Part shown: positions 1-8,150 of the stretch, in pieces | Numbering within the stretch: position 1 is the first letter of the stretch | Layout of the letters: every line of letters starts with the position of its first letter | Source of the DNA: Trichothermofontia sichuanensis B231 | GTDB taxonomy: Bacteria; Cyanobacteriota; Cyanobacteriia; B231 | Reading direction: 5' to 3' | Length of the DNA: 64,000 nt | Assembly (NCBI RefSeq): GCF_026240635.1 | Contig: NZ_CP110848.1 | Coordinates: 3,739,741-3,803,740, forward strand | Notes under the pieces: model-generated | Databases searched by the model: none | Told to the model about the DNA's origin: nothing | Seen by the model: only the letters and a program-made list of their open reading frames with translations | Position numbers and translations under genes: made by a program

Positions 1-1008
1 GCACATGGGCAATTACCCGTGCCGGTGCCAGCGGTCTTGAAACTGTGGGAGATGCGGCAGGTGCCGATCTATAGCAATGGGATTGAGCGGGAACTGGTGA
101 CCCCTACGGGGGCAGCGATCGTCACTACCCTGGCGCGTGAGTTTGGACCACCCCCAGCGATGTATCTGGAAACGGTGGGGCTGGGAGCGGGAACGATCAC
201 GTTACCGATTCCTAATGTGCTGCGGCTCTGGGTGGGCAAGGCCAGGGGAAGGCAAACAGCCAACGGCCAACAGCAAACTTCAGCACATTACCCTCTAGAA
301 CATCACAAACACGATGAGGTTCAGGGGTATAGCCTCAGCCAGGGGCATGGGGGCCATGTGCCTAGGGAAACCCAAGGTGATCGTGAAAACCCCCCAGTTC
401 CAGAGGTACATAACCATGCAGCAGATGGGGCAGTGGGGGAATGCTTAACGCCGTTGTCAGATGAAGGCGAGACACCCGTACCACACTTAACGACTTCAGT
501 GCTCCCCCCCCACTCGCGGACGGAAACGATCGCGGTGCTGCAAACCCAGTTGGATGATTTAAGTCCGCAGGTCATGGGGTATGTGACGGAGCGGCTGTAT
601 GCGATCGGGGCGTTGGAGGTGTTTACCCAGGCGATCGGGATGAAGAAAAATCGACCGGGTATTTTACTCACGGTGATTTGTTATCCTGATCGCCGCCTAG
701 ATTGTGAGGAACTCCTCTTTCGGGAAACGACCACCCTGGGCATCCGCCATACCCTGCAGCAGCGATCGGCCCTAGGGCGGGAGGTGCAAACGGTGCAGAC
801 GGATTATGGGCCAGTGCGGTTGAAGTTGGCCTGGTTTAACCCCCAAACCGTGAATCCGGCTCCCCAGTTGGTCAATGTGCAACCGGAGTATGAGGATTGC
901 GCCCAATTGGCGCGTCAACATCAGGTGCCCTGGCGGGAAATTCATCGGCTCGCCCTGGCGGCGTGGTATCAGCATCCAGAGGCAATACTCAGTCGCGCAG
1001 ACCCTTAG
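1..1008 (+). CDS. larC: LarC-type nickel insertion protein, 3' part
   Basis: C-terminal part (335 residues) of a LarC/DUF111 protein. In the known family LarC uses CTP to insert nickel into the pyridinium-3,5-bisthiocarboxylate mononucleotide cofactor of lactate racemase-type enzymes. The frame is open from base 1, so the start lies upstream. Visible family landmarks are an N-terminal segment reading HGQLPVP, then [10 protein letters not shown] near residue 32, [17 protein letters not shown] near residue 185, the MKKNRPG motif near 211, and the closing [15 protein letters not shown] segment. Between the two conserved halves sits a linker of roughly 95 residues (about 85-180), rich in His, Gly and Gln with clusters HHKHDE, HGGH and HNH. 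Typical homologues have a much shorter linker. It converges on rimM with a 22-bp gap. No larB or larE is visible here. Confidence 0.88.
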   Translation, partial: AHGQLPVPVPAVLKLWEMRQVPIYSNGIERELVTPTGAAIVTTLAREFGPPPAMYLETVGLGAGTITLPIPNVLRLWVGKARGRQTANGQQQTSAHYPLEHHKHDEVQGYSLSQGHGGHVPRETQGDRENPPVPEVHNHAADGAVGECLTPLSDEGETPVPHLTTSVLPPHSRTETIAVLQTQLDDLSPQVMGYVTERLYAIGALEVFTQAIGMKKNRPGILLTVICYPDRRLDCEELLFRETTTLGIRHTLQQRSALGREVQTVQTDYGPVRLKLAWFNPQTVNPAPQLVNVQPEYEDCAQLARQHQVPWREIHRLALAAWYQHPEAILSRADP

Positions 1009-1030
1009 TTCCGACCCTTCGTTCAGGCCC

Positions 1031-1582
1031 TTAGTCCAGGAGACCTGGCGGGGGGGTAATTTCAATCCGGCGCTGGACTAAGTCAACCACGGGCACGATC
1101 GCTTTGACAAAGGGGATAAGCAGGGGCGCATTCGCGTTGGCCATCGTTGTGACGGAGGTGCGCTGCACTTCCAGCAGATCATTACCCGCACTGAAGACAT
1201 TGGTCACCGTACCAATTTCCACCTGGGTCGTTTGCTCAAACACCGTCAGGCCAATGAGATCCAGGACATGAAACTCATCCTCATCAAGCGGGAGGCGATC
1301 GTCGACGGGTACGAGGAGTACATAGCCCCGCAGTTGTTCCGCCTGGTCACGGTTATCGATACCAGCGAGTTTAACCACGTACAACCCTTTGCCAGGGATG
1401 GTCCGTCCCGCCAGCAGTGCGATCGGCGTGGGAGTGTCCTGCTGCGGGGCTAACAGCCAACGGGGGCCTGGCTCCAGAAACCGTTCGGGGAAATCGGATT
1501 CTGGATAAACGCGCACTTCTCCCCTCAACCCCTGGGCAGCAACGATGCGGCCAATCGTCATAAAGGTATCCAGTGATGGCAT
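1031..1582 (-). CDS. rimM: Ribosome maturation factor RimM
   Basis: RimM (183 residues) binds ribosomal protein S19 and helps mature the 3' domain of 16S rRNA in the 30S subunit. The N-terminal RimM domain is clear: [20 protein letters not shown] at residues 9-28 matches the family opening. A PRC-barrel half follows at about residues 95-180 and contains [15 protein letters not shown] and the closing [14 protein letters not shown] segment. Length is normal. The ATG at 1582 places the family motif close to the N terminus as expected. The gene faces larC tail to tail. It is not embedded in the rpsP-rimM-trmD-rplS operon familiar from proteobacteria. Confidence 0.95.
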   Translation of the reverse strand: MPSLDTFMTIGRIVAAQGLRGEVRVYPESDFPERFLEPGPRWLLAPQQDTPTPIALLAGRTIPGKGLYVVKLAGIDNRDQAEQLRGYVLLVPVDDRLPLDEDEFHVLDLIGLTVFEQTTQVEIGTVTNVFSAGNDLLEVQRTSVTTMANANAPLLIPFVKAIVPVVDLVQRRIEITPPPGLLD

Positions 1583-1885
1583 AGTTATGGGCCTTTGATT
1601 CAGGTAGGGGGAATCGGCTTCAGAGCCGAGTAATCACATCAACCTGACGCTAGGGTACCGCGAAAACTATAAATCTTGCGCTGATGGGCGCCCTCGTCGC
1701 CTCAGGGACGCCCGTCTTGAGTGCCCCGGGTGCCAAGGTGCCAACAGCAGGCAGGGTCGATGAAGCCCTAGGGTTTGCCAGAGCCAAGCGGACACCAGGC
1801 ACGAGTAAGGAGTACTCTCTGTCTATCCCAGCGCCATGCGTCACAATGGAAGGGATAGGCTACCGCCCTCCTGGTTTGTCCCATT
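1583..1885. other. GC-rich spacer with several hairpins
   Basis: Spacer between divergent rimM and the membrane-protein gene at 1886. It holds several potential stems. Around 1685-1713, GGGCG pairs with CGCCC around an inner CCCT/AGGG stem. A long stem near 1823-1856 pairs CTATCCC with GGGATAG around CCAT/ATGG. It reads like a structured leader, but I cannot match it to a known RNA class, and short frames across it look non-coding. Confidence 0.4.
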
Positions 1886-2623
1886 ATGCAAACATCTGTC
1901 AACCTACTGAAAACCCCGTTAAGTTCACCCCCCATTGCCGTTAAACCCCCCACTCCCGATGCCATTCCTGACCGCAACAACTATCTAGACCGGGTAATGA
2001 GGGGGGACACTCGTACTGACCGCCACCGGGAAATCCTGCCAGAGAGCAACACGGCATACCGTGATCAGCCTGTCGAGCCTACCGATGCTTCCCCCGACCC
2101 GGTCAGCAGCTTACCCTCGCCCTCAACCCTGAGCTTGGCATCGCAGGATGTGCGCAGCGTCATTCAGCAACAGAAGGAGCATGGATATGCCCTTACCACA
2201 AAACTGAATATCCTCTTCGTCACCAACGGTGCCCTGCTCACCAGCCTGACCCTATCCCGGTTAGTGATGGTCCCCAGCGTGTTTAGTTTTCTAGAGGTCT
2301 TCGGTTTTTTAGCGAATTTCACGTTGCTGATCAACGCCTTCCTGCCCCGCCAAACGGCGATTAGCCCTAACCTGGAGGACCATCGCTTTTTAGAACGGTA
2401 CCTGTCTCTGTCACCGGAAGAGTACCAATTACAGATGCTTGTCAACTTGGCACAAACGTATAATGCCAATAAGCAGCGGTTGGATGATGTCTCAGCATCG
2501 CTGCAATATTCTGCGTATGTCACCTGGGGGCTGGCGCTGATCATTTTGCTGCATATTGTGGTGGCATTTTTGATCCCAGATTTAGCGCATTTATCAGGTT
2601 TGCCTTTGCTACCAGGAAGCTGA
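1886..2623 (+). CDS. Unknown membrane protein, SLATT/PycTM-like layout
   Basis: 245-residue protein of unknown function. Residues 1-90 are hydrophilic and Pro/Ser-rich with no recognisable domain. A membrane part follows: TM1 about 103-125 (starting at TKLNILFVTNGALL), TM2 about 130-155, an amphipathic helical stretch 160-205 carrying PEEYQLQMLVNLAQTYNANK, and TM3 about 210-235. Two adjacent helices, a cytosolic helical hairpin and another helix, with a Lys at the head of TM1, recall the SLATT and Pycsar TM effector folds. That is an analogy from layout, not a proven homology. The ATG at 1886 is the first in frame. The acidic protein gene follows 22 bp after its stop, so the two are probably co-transcribed. 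Confidence 0.7.
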   Translation: MQTSVNLLKTPLSSPPIAVKPPTPDAIPDRNNYLDRVMRGDTRTDRHREILPESNTAYRDQPVEPTDASPDPVSSLPSPSTLSLASQDVRSVIQQQKEHGYALTTKLNILFVTNGALLTSLTLSRLVMVPSVFSFLEVFGFLANFTLLINAFLPRQTAISPNLEDHRFLERYLSLSPEEYQLQMLVNLAQTYNANKQRLDDVSASLQYSAYVTWGLALIILLHIVVAFLIPDLAHLSGLPLLPGS

Positions 2624-2645
2624 TTTGCACGAGGATGTGGATGTT

Positions 2646-3113
2646 ATGGATGCGAACCGTGTCAAGGACCATGCGGGTGATCCCCCTAAGACGCCCTTGC
2701 CAGAACCAGATAACGATAACATCACGGTTTTGACCAGTAAGCTCCCCAATGAGCCGATTTTGCCCTGGAATCGGTACGATTCGCCCTGGTTAGAGTCGGA
2801 GGAATCGGCAGAATCAACAGAATCGGCAGACTCAGCAGAATCGGCAGAATCGGCGGCGGTAGCAGCGTCGGCAGAATCGGTGGCAGCCCCCCCTGCGGCG
2901 GCCTCTTCAGAGTCAGCCTCGCCAGCACCGGTACCGGTAGTGTCGAGCGCCCAGGGTGAGGCGGTATCTCCAAACCCTCCGGTTACCTCCCTGCCTGCTT
3001 CCCCAGGAGAGGAGGCAACTCCCGATGAGACAACTGCCGCTGAGGGGATCGCGCCGCCGTTGCCAACGACTCACTATTTGATTGATCTGGCCTTTGAGGG
3101 GACCACTGATTAG
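2646..3113 (+). CDS. Acidic Ser/Ala/Glu low-complexity protein
   Basis: 155-residue protein without a recognisable domain. The central part (about 50-95) is built of near-repeats of ESAES, ESADS and ESAAV, encoded by iterated GAATCGGCA-type DNA at 2800-2890. It is followed by a Pro/Ala/Ser-rich stretch and a short conserved-looking end, HYLIDLAFEG. It is probably disordered and strongly acidic, with no signal peptide or membrane helix. I chose the ATG at 2646, with GAGG 11 bases upstream, over an in-frame TTG at 2625. Its closeness to the upstream membrane-protein gene suggests a shared transcript and perhaps a shared complex, which is inference. Confidence 0.6.
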   Translation: MDANRVKDHAGDPPKTPLPEPDNDNITVLTSKLPNEPILPWNRYDSPWLESEESAESTESADSAESAESAAVAASAESVAAPPAAASSESASPAPVPVVSSAQGEAVSPNPPVTSLPASPGEEATPDETTAAEGIAPPLPTTHYLIDLAFEGTTD

Positions 3114-3231
3114 CTCAAAATGGGTTTGAGACCTGGTTAAGGTGCGGCGATCGCGCAGCATCTCCACGGGAGAATCGCGCTAGGAAATCCCCCGGTAATG
3201 GCACAATGGGGAAGATAAGCATGAGGGAACT

Positions 3232-4575
3232 ATGGCGATCGCAGCGGGTGTACTCAAGATTGGATTACTCGGATTGGGGACAGTGGGGAGTGGCACTGCC
3301 GATATACTGCTCCATGCCGATCGTCGCCATCCGCTCCTACAACGCTTGACGATCCACCGCGTGGGGGTACGCAGTCTCGATAAACCCCGTCCGGTAGACC
3401 TGCCTGCGAGTATTCTGACCACCGATCTGGAGAGCATTGTCACCGATCCCGATATTGATATTGTGGTTGAAGTGATTGGGGGCTTGGAACCGGCCCGCAG
3501 CCTGATCCTCAAAGCGATCGCCCACGGGAAGCACGTCGTGACGGCCAACAAGGCCGTGATTGCTCGCTATGGCGATGAAATTTTCACAGCGGCGGAAAAG
3601 GCGGGGGTCTATGTCCTAGAAGAGGCGGCAGTCGGGGGGGGGATTCCCGTGATTCAACCGCTCAAACAAGCGCTGAGTGTGAATCGCATTCGCACGATTA
3701 CCGGCATTGTTAATGGCACGACCAACTACATTCTGACGCGAATGCGCAGTGAGGGGGCTGACTTTGCTGAGGTGCTGGCCGATGCCCAACGCTTGGGCTA
3801 TGCCGAAGCGGACCCGACGGCGGATGTGGACGGCCTGGATGCGGCGGATAAGATTACGATTCTGGCTTCATTGGCGTTTGGAAAACGCATCAAGCTGGAG
3901 GAGGTCTATTGCGAGGGGATTCGCCAGATCAGCGCGGCGGATATTGCCTATGCGGAACGGTTGGGATTTGTGATTAAGTTGCTGGCGATCGCAGAGCAGG
4001 CTTGGGAACAGTCAGGCGCCGATGGCCAGCCGCCGCGGCTTTCGGTACGGGTACATCCAACGCTATTACCCCAGTCCCATCCCTTGGCCAGCGTGAACGA
4101 GGTTTATAATGCGGTGCTCATCGAGGGGGAGCCGATCGGACAGGTGATGCTGTATGGTCCTGGTGCGGGGTCGGGGCCAACGGCCAGTGCGGTGGTGTCC
4201 GATATTCTTAATATTGCAGCGTTGTTAGGGATTACGTCCGCGTCCCAGGCGCCGCTGCATCCGCTGCTGGCCCCCAGTCACCAACAGAGCTGTCGCGTCA
4301 GCACGATCGCTGATCTCAAGACCCGTTTTTATGCCCGCGTTCTGACCCAGGATCAGCCAGGGGTGATTGGCAAGTTGGGGACCTGTTTCGGCAACCACGG
4401 GGTCAGTTTGGAGTCAGTGGTACAAATCGACTTGCGGCAAGGCAAGGCGGAAATTGTGGTTGTCACCCACAATGTATTGGAGCGCAACTTCCGCCAGGCC
4501 CTTGCGGAACTGGAAACTCTGGATGTGGTGGCCCAAATCCCCAGCGTGTTGAGGGTCCTGGCCGACAGCCTGTAG
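3232..4575 (+). CDS. hom: Homoserine dehydrogenase
   Basis: Monofunctional homoserine dehydrogenase (447 residues). It reduces aspartate-4-semialdehyde to homoserine with NAD(P)H, the branch point to threonine and methionine. The Rossmann motif GLLGLGTVGSG is at residues 12-22. The catalytic domain follows with AHGKHVVTANKA near 101, the substrate-site segment GGGIPVI near 138, GTTNYIL near 163, and DPTADVDGLDAADK near 197, which carries the conserved Asp and Lys. A C-terminal ACT domain (about 365-440, starting YARVLTQDQPGVIGK) implies allosteric control by an amino acid, in this family usually threonine. Length is standard. GAGGGAA a few bases upstream supports the ATG. It stands alone, converging on the SulP transporter. 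Confidence 0.96.
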   Translation: MAIAAGVLKIGLLGLGTVGSGTADILLHADRRHPLLQRLTIHRVGVRSLDKPRPVDLPASILTTDLESIVTDPDIDIVVEVIGGLEPARSLILKAIAHGKHVVTANKAVIARYGDEIFTAAEKAGVYVLEEAAVGGGIPVIQPLKQALSVNRIRTITGIVNGTTNYILTRMRSEGADFAEVLADAQRLGYAEADPTADVDGLDAADKITILASLAFGKRIKLEEVYCEGIRQISAADIAYAERLGFVIKLLAIAEQAWEQSGADGQPPRLSVRVHPTLLPQSHPLASVNEVYNAVLIEGEPIGQVMLYGPGAGSGPTASAVVSDILNIAALLGITSASQAPLHPLLAPSHQQSCRVSTIADLKTRFYARVLTQDQPGVIGKLGTCFGNHGVSLESVVQIDLRQGKAEIVVVTHNVLERNFRQALAELETLDVVAQIPSVLRVLADSL

Positions 4576-4642
4576 GGGGTTTGAGCGCTTGCGATCGTGG
4601 ATGCGAGTCGAACTGGAAGTCGAGCTGATGAAACCTTGAGCG

Positions 4643-6334
4643 TTAGGTTTGCCAGACGCCTCCCCTAGTGTCCACTGAGGTTGGTGATGGGGGAGCCTGG
4701 ATCAGGCGGGCGGTCAGTTGCTCAATGGCGGCATTAGTGCTCTCAAAACAGTTTTCTGGCCCAATCTGCTGGAGTAGTCCCGTCCGCTCCAGCAATTGTT
4801 TGACTTCAGGCTGTAAGCCACTGAGCACAAGCTGACACTTGCGTCGTTTCAGATCGTGGAAAATGTCTTCGAGGGCTACTAGCCCGGTCGTGTCCATATT
4901 GGGGACAAAGCGCATCCGCAGGATGAGATAGCGAACTTCGGGTTCATCCCGTAGGAAAGTCACAAAGCGCTCTGCAGCCCCGAAAAACATCGGGCCATCA
5001 ACCCGATAAACAGCAATTTGCTTGCTAAACTCCAACGGTACTCCTGGCGGGAAGACTTCAGTTTCAGGAACTTTTACCAAATTCAGATCACTCATTCGTT
5101 TGATAAAGAGGGCACCAGCCGCTACTAGGCCCACTTCCACTGCTAGGACTAAGTCAAAGCAAATGGTGACTAACCACGTGAGCAACATAACAGCAAAATC
5201 GGCATAGGTTGCCCGCATCAGTAGGCCGATCGCTTCCCACTCCAGCATTCGCACACTGGTAACCATCAGGATACCTGCCAGCGCTGCCAGGGGAATTTGG
5301 GCAGCTAGGGGTGCCAGGGTAAGGACGATCAGGGCCAAAGCAATACTGTGGATAACGCCCGATAGACGGGTTCTACCCCCAGCCCGAATATTTACTGCCG
5401 TACGGGCAATGGCCCCAGTTGCCGGAATCCCTCCAAAAAATGGGACTACGATATTGGCGATGCCCTGACCGATTAACTCGCGATCGCTATCGTGCTTTTC
5501 ACTCACCGTCATGCCATCAGCAACTACTGCTGACAATAGCGATTCAATACTGCCAAGGGCAGCTAGGGCCAGTGCGGGATTAATTAACTCACGAATTAAC
5601 CCAAAGTCATGCCAGTGGGGAAGACCGTGGGGCAGAGGTAAAGCTTGGGGAATCGCGCCAATTGTCGGTACATCGAGATGAAGAAGGGAGACCATTAGGG
5701 TGGCGACAACTAATCCTACCAGTGAGCCAGGTAGGGTTGTGGGGAGATTGGCCCAGAAGATCTTGATCAAGATCACAGTGGTGGCAATAGCAATCGTGGC
5801 CCAATTCGCCTCACCAATATGAGTCACGGTTTGCCATAGACCCGGGAGGAAATGCTCAGAACGGGGCAACCGCAATCCCAAAAAATTATTCAGTTGCCCA
5901 AAGAAGATGATCACAGCAATTCCATTGGTAAACCCCGTTGTGACGGGATAGGGAATAAATTTGACCAGTCGTCCTAATTTGGCGATTCCTAGGGCAATCT
6001 GGATGATGCCCGCCATGATCCCCGCCAGCCAGACCTTCTCAATCCCATATTTGGCCACAATACCGAGCAAAATAACGGCCATTGCTCCCGTCGGCCCCGT
6101 AATTTGTACGGGAGACCCGCCAAATATTGCAGCTACGGCACCGGCCACGATCGCCGTGTATAAGCCAGCCCTGGGATCAACGCCACTGGCGATCGCAAAG
6201 GCCAAAGCGAGGGGGAGCGCCACAATCGCAGCCGTGAGTCCCCCCATGAGATCCCCTCGCCAATGGGCCAGAGGATTAGGCCAACTGAACCGAATTCTAT
6301 TTACAGAAGCATTTGCAAAAGCATCACTAACCAT
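4643..6334 (-). CDS. SulP-family anion transporter with STAS domain
   Basis: 563-residue inner-membrane SLC26/SulP transporter. Residues 20-420 form a many-helix membrane domain that opens with GDLMGGLTAAIVALPLALAF. GAVAAIFGGSPVQITGPTGA near 85 is the pseudo-repeat TM3 substrate-site region. VTTGFTNGIAVIIFFGQLNN comes later. A cytosolic STAS domain fills about 440-545 and includes RFVPNMDTTGLVALEDI. The substrate could be sulfate or bicarbonate: the cyanobacterial bicarbonate carrier BicA is in this family and of similar length, but its TM3 region as I recall it reads differently, so I do not use that name. An ArsR-type regulator lies 1.5 kb away on the other strand. No other transport gene is adjacent. 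Confidence 0.92.
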   Translation of the reverse strand: MVSDAFANASVNRIRFSWPNPLAHWRGDLMGGLTAAIVALPLALAFAIASGVDPRAGLYTAIVAGAVAAIFGGSPVQITGPTGAMAVILLGIVAKYGIEKVWLAGIMAGIIQIALGIAKLGRLVKFIPYPVTTGFTNGIAVIIFFGQLNNFLGLRLPRSEHFLPGLWQTVTHIGEANWATIAIATTVILIKIFWANLPTTLPGSLVGLVVATLMVSLLHLDVPTIGAIPQALPLPHGLPHWHDFGLIRELINPALALAALGSIESLLSAVVADGMTVSEKHDSDRELIGQGIANIVVPFFGGIPATGAIARTAVNIRAGGRTRLSGVIHSIALALIVLTLAPLAAQIPLAALAGILMVTSVRMLEWEAIGLLMRATYADFAVMLLTWLVTICFDLVLAVEVGLVAAGALFIKRMSDLNLVKVPETEVFPPGVPLEFSKQIAVYRVDGPMFFGAAERFVTFLRDEPEVRYLILRMRFVPNMDTTGLVALEDIFHDLKRRKCQLVLSGLQPEVKQLLERTGLLQQIGPENCFESTNAAIEQLTARLIQAPPSPTSVDTRGGVWQT

Positions 6335-6891
6335 CTAATCCCAATTCTCTCCTTAGCCTTTCTCATTGCGTCTTTAAGGTGGGGTGGGGTGGTAGCCCCC
6401 CGCGCGGAAACCGCAGTGACATGGCTGACCTTGACTCAGGCTACCCTGCCGACACCTACACTCTCCCCCGCTTAGGGTAGACCATCATCTCGCTGCCAGG
6501 GCGGTTACAGGCGCAGCAACCACGGCCCCCCTTCCCCAATTCCAGCCGTAATTCGAGCACTATTTATAAGGTATATCGCAATCCGCAAATGTTTGCATAT
6601 TTTTTCCTGATCATCTTTTCATCTTAAAATCTTTGCAAATAATGAAGTATCTGTGATACAGTGAAGCGATGCACACCACTGATGTAGCGGTTCTGAGCGA
6701 GTGAAGCACAGTGTCCTCCCTGCGGTGCAAGCAAGGTAGCTGTGCAGGCGTCATCCTTACTAGGTGTTCCCTCAGGCTTGCAAAACCGCTATTTCCCTTG
6801 GTGGTAGCAATTTGTTCAGTGCTACATGCAAGCATTGTCTTGCATGTAGCCATGCCTCTGACTCTTTGCTTTCATGCTTGGATAAGGTGTT
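6335..6891. other. Spacer becoming AT-rich
   Basis: 557-bp upstream region of the SulP gene, also leading into the small gene at 6892. The first 200 bp resemble the GC-rich surroundings. From about 6545 the composition turns AT-rich. No convincing coding frame was found. The only sharp structure is the inverted repeat at 6821-6850. Confidence 0.5.
6821..6850. repeat. Perfect 12-bp inverted repeat
   Basis: GCTACATGCAAG, a 6-base spacer, then its exact reverse complement CTTGCATGTAGC. No T-run follows on either strand, so it is a poor terminator. It ends 41 bp before the ATG at 6892 and could be an operator or an RNA hairpin in the leader. Confidence 0.7.
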
Positions 6892-7104
6892 ATGAATCAT
6901 TATATAATTAGCCCTCTAGAGTCTATCCCATTGAGTTCTAGAGATACCAGTGAGGCTGCCTGGTGTGTAATTCGTCAATTACCAACTCTACAAAGTATCA
7001 TTGTAGCTCGATTTCTATCGCGGATAGAAGCAGAAACATACCTAGTTTTCATGAAGCGTCTATATCCAAATTCTTTTTTTGAAATCATGTTTGATGCTCC
7101 CTAG
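6892..7104 (+). CDS. Small hypothetical protein
   Basis: 70-residue protein of unknown function, soluble by inspection. The sequence has the texture of a real small protein: a central WCVIRQLPTLQSIIVARFLS strand/helix run, then EAETYLVFMKRLYPNSFFEIMFD, ending close after. GGATAAGG upstream is a usable ribosome-binding site for the ATG at 6892. A 12-bp perfect inverted repeat lies just upstream. Codon use is more AT-rich than the flanking housekeeping genes, in line with the surrounding patch. It is followed by AT-rich tandem repeats rather than by another intact gene. Confidence 0.55.
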   Translation: MNHYIISPLESIPLSSRDTSEAAWCVIRQLPTLQSIIVARFLSRIEAETYLVFMKRLYPNSFFEIMFDAP

Positions 7105-7117
7105 TTTCGATTTATTT

Positions 7118-7181
7118 ATGAACAAATAATTCATGAACAAATGTATGATTATGTGATAATGTGTATGATTATTTGATAATG
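7118..7181. repeat. AT-rich short direct repeats
   Basis: Two copies of ATGAACAAAT (7118-7127, 7133-7142) are followed by two tandem 20-bp units (7142-7161 and 7162-7181) starting TGTATGATTA and differing at one base. They sit about 65 bp ahead of the broken gene at 7246 and resemble iterated binding sites, but no binder can be named. Confidence 0.7.
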
Positions 7182-7245
7182 CAAATAAATTATGATAGTA
7201 TAAATTTTCAAGTCTGTAATTTTTGTTCCTTATCTGGAGAGATTA

Positions 7246-7458
7246 ATGTTTGATATTAAAATTTTTGATGTCGATCATGGCTTTAGTGCTGCTATCGATT
7301 GCTACAATCACAAGACCATTCTGCTTGATGTTGGCTTTAACTCTCATAATGGATTTAGTCCGTGGCAGCACATCCTCAAGCAAAAGTGCCATGCAGTTGA
7401 TTGTTTGATCATGCCAGTTTACGTGCAGGAACATTTACGTGATGTTGGAACGCTATAA
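7246..7458 (+). pseudogene. Truncated metallo-beta-lactamase-fold protein
   Basis: 70-residue remnant resembling the N terminus of MBL-fold hydrolases of the ComEC/competence type. Its opening FDIKIFDVDHGFSAAI and the following KTILLDVGFNS match the first strands of that fold. At the place where the metal-binding HxDxDH motif is expected it reads PVYVQEHLRDVGTL, and the frame stops immediately, far short of the 250 or more residues of the family. The rest of the gene is absent. GGAGAG upstream of the ATG is intact, so the fragment may still be translated. A MITE lies 90 bp downstream. The family assignment is inferred from a short match. Confidence 0.5.
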
Positions 7459-7547
7459 AAATCATGCAAAGGGAGCACCTAGGGGGGTCTGCGATCGTAA
7501 AGTATTGACAACTTATGACAATGGTACAATTACGATTTCAAAATGTT

Positions 7548-7659
7548 GGCTCTTCTGGGATTTTGGGGTAAACAGTATCAGCAACTACAAATAAACGATC
7601 GGAAACGTTGAGTTTATGGTGGGGGCGCGTAGCGCCCCCACCATAAACTCAGGAGAGCC
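7548..7659 (+). mobile_element. 112-bp MITE, copy 1, with 8-bp target duplication
   Basis: Non-coding element bounded by terminal inverted repeats: GGCTCTTCTG on the left, CAGGAGAGCC on the right (complement GGCTCTCCTG). It is flanked by perfect 8-bp direct repeats AAAATGTT at 7540-7547 and 7660-7667. The right half (7609-7651) is a perfect 20-bp stem with a 3-base loop, running TGAGTTTATGG into GGGGGCGC. The second copy at 15551-15662 is inverted, also 112 bp, and differs at three positions. An 18-bp matching piece also occurs at 29053-29070. No transposase is present in the window, so it must have been mobilised in trans. Confidence 0.9.
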
Positions 7660-7772
7660 AAAATGTTTAGATTGACTACGACAAATTACTAGTGAGCCTC
7701 AGCACTATCAGATCTGACGTACTACTTAGCTCTGATGTACTTAACTCTGGTCTATTCAACTCTAAAATTGCC

Positions 7773-7789
7773 TTTAGCAGAGTGCTAAA
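7773..7789. promoter_or_regulatory. Palindromic operator candidate before arsR-type gene
   Basis: TTTAGCA, GAG, TGCTAAA: a perfect 7-bp inverted repeat with a 3-base centre, 40 bp before the ATG at 7830. Size and place fit the autoregulatory operator of an ArsR-family dimer. The binding itself is inferred. Confidence 0.5.
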
Positions 7790-7829
7790 CTAGTCAGTAA
7801 GATTATCAGCGATAAAGTGTAGAAGCAAG

Positions 7830-8150
7830 ATGAGCTTTAAACCCAGTTATTTCAAGGCTGACCTCTTCAAGATTTTGTCCAATCCTGTACGGATTCAAAT
7901 CCTAGATATTTTACGTTTGGGCGAGCAAAGTGTTGGTTATATTGCTGAATGGCTTGAGATCGAAGCATCAGCGGTTTCACAGCAGCTAGCTATCCTGCGT
8001 AGCCGTAATTTGGTTACCAGTCGTAAGCAAGGGAACTATGTATTTTACTCCGTCCGAGACCCTGCTATCTTCAAGGTACTAGATGCTGCTCTCGAAGTTT
8101 TTAACAACCACTTAGTTGAAGTGCGGGATGCTCTGGAGCAGTTAGAATAA
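7830..8150 (+). CDS. ArsR/SmtB-family winged-helix regulator
   Basis: 106-residue DNA-binding repressor of the ArsR fold. FKILSNPVRIQILDIL at residues 12-27 is the family opening. The HTH helix lies at IEASAVSQQLAILRSRNLVT (about 49-68), and the wing is KQGNYVFYSV (71-80). It has no cysteine and only one histidine, so the classical alpha3 or alpha5 metal sites and the dithiol site of sulfide-sensing BigR types are all absent. The signal it reads is unknown. The palindrome at 7773-7789 suggests autoregulation. Possible targets nearby are the SulP transporter or the small genes of the AT-rich patch, neither proven. Length and start (GAAGCAAG before the ATG) are normal. Confidence 0.9.
   Translation: MSFKPSYFKADLFKILSNPVRIQILDILRLGEQSVGYIAEWLEIEASAVSQQLAILRSRNLVTSRKQGNYVFYSVRDPAIFKVLDAALEVFNNHLVEVRDALEQLE

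Noticed and set aside
4643-6334. Naming the SulP transporter BicA
   Set aside because: Length fits, but the TM3 region reads GSPVQITGPTGA, unlike the BicA sequences I recall, so the substrate is left open.
7505-7530. TTGACA followed by TACAAT, resembling a promoter before the MITE
   Set aside because: The spacing is only 14 bases, too short for a normal sigma70 promoter, and no gene follows directly.
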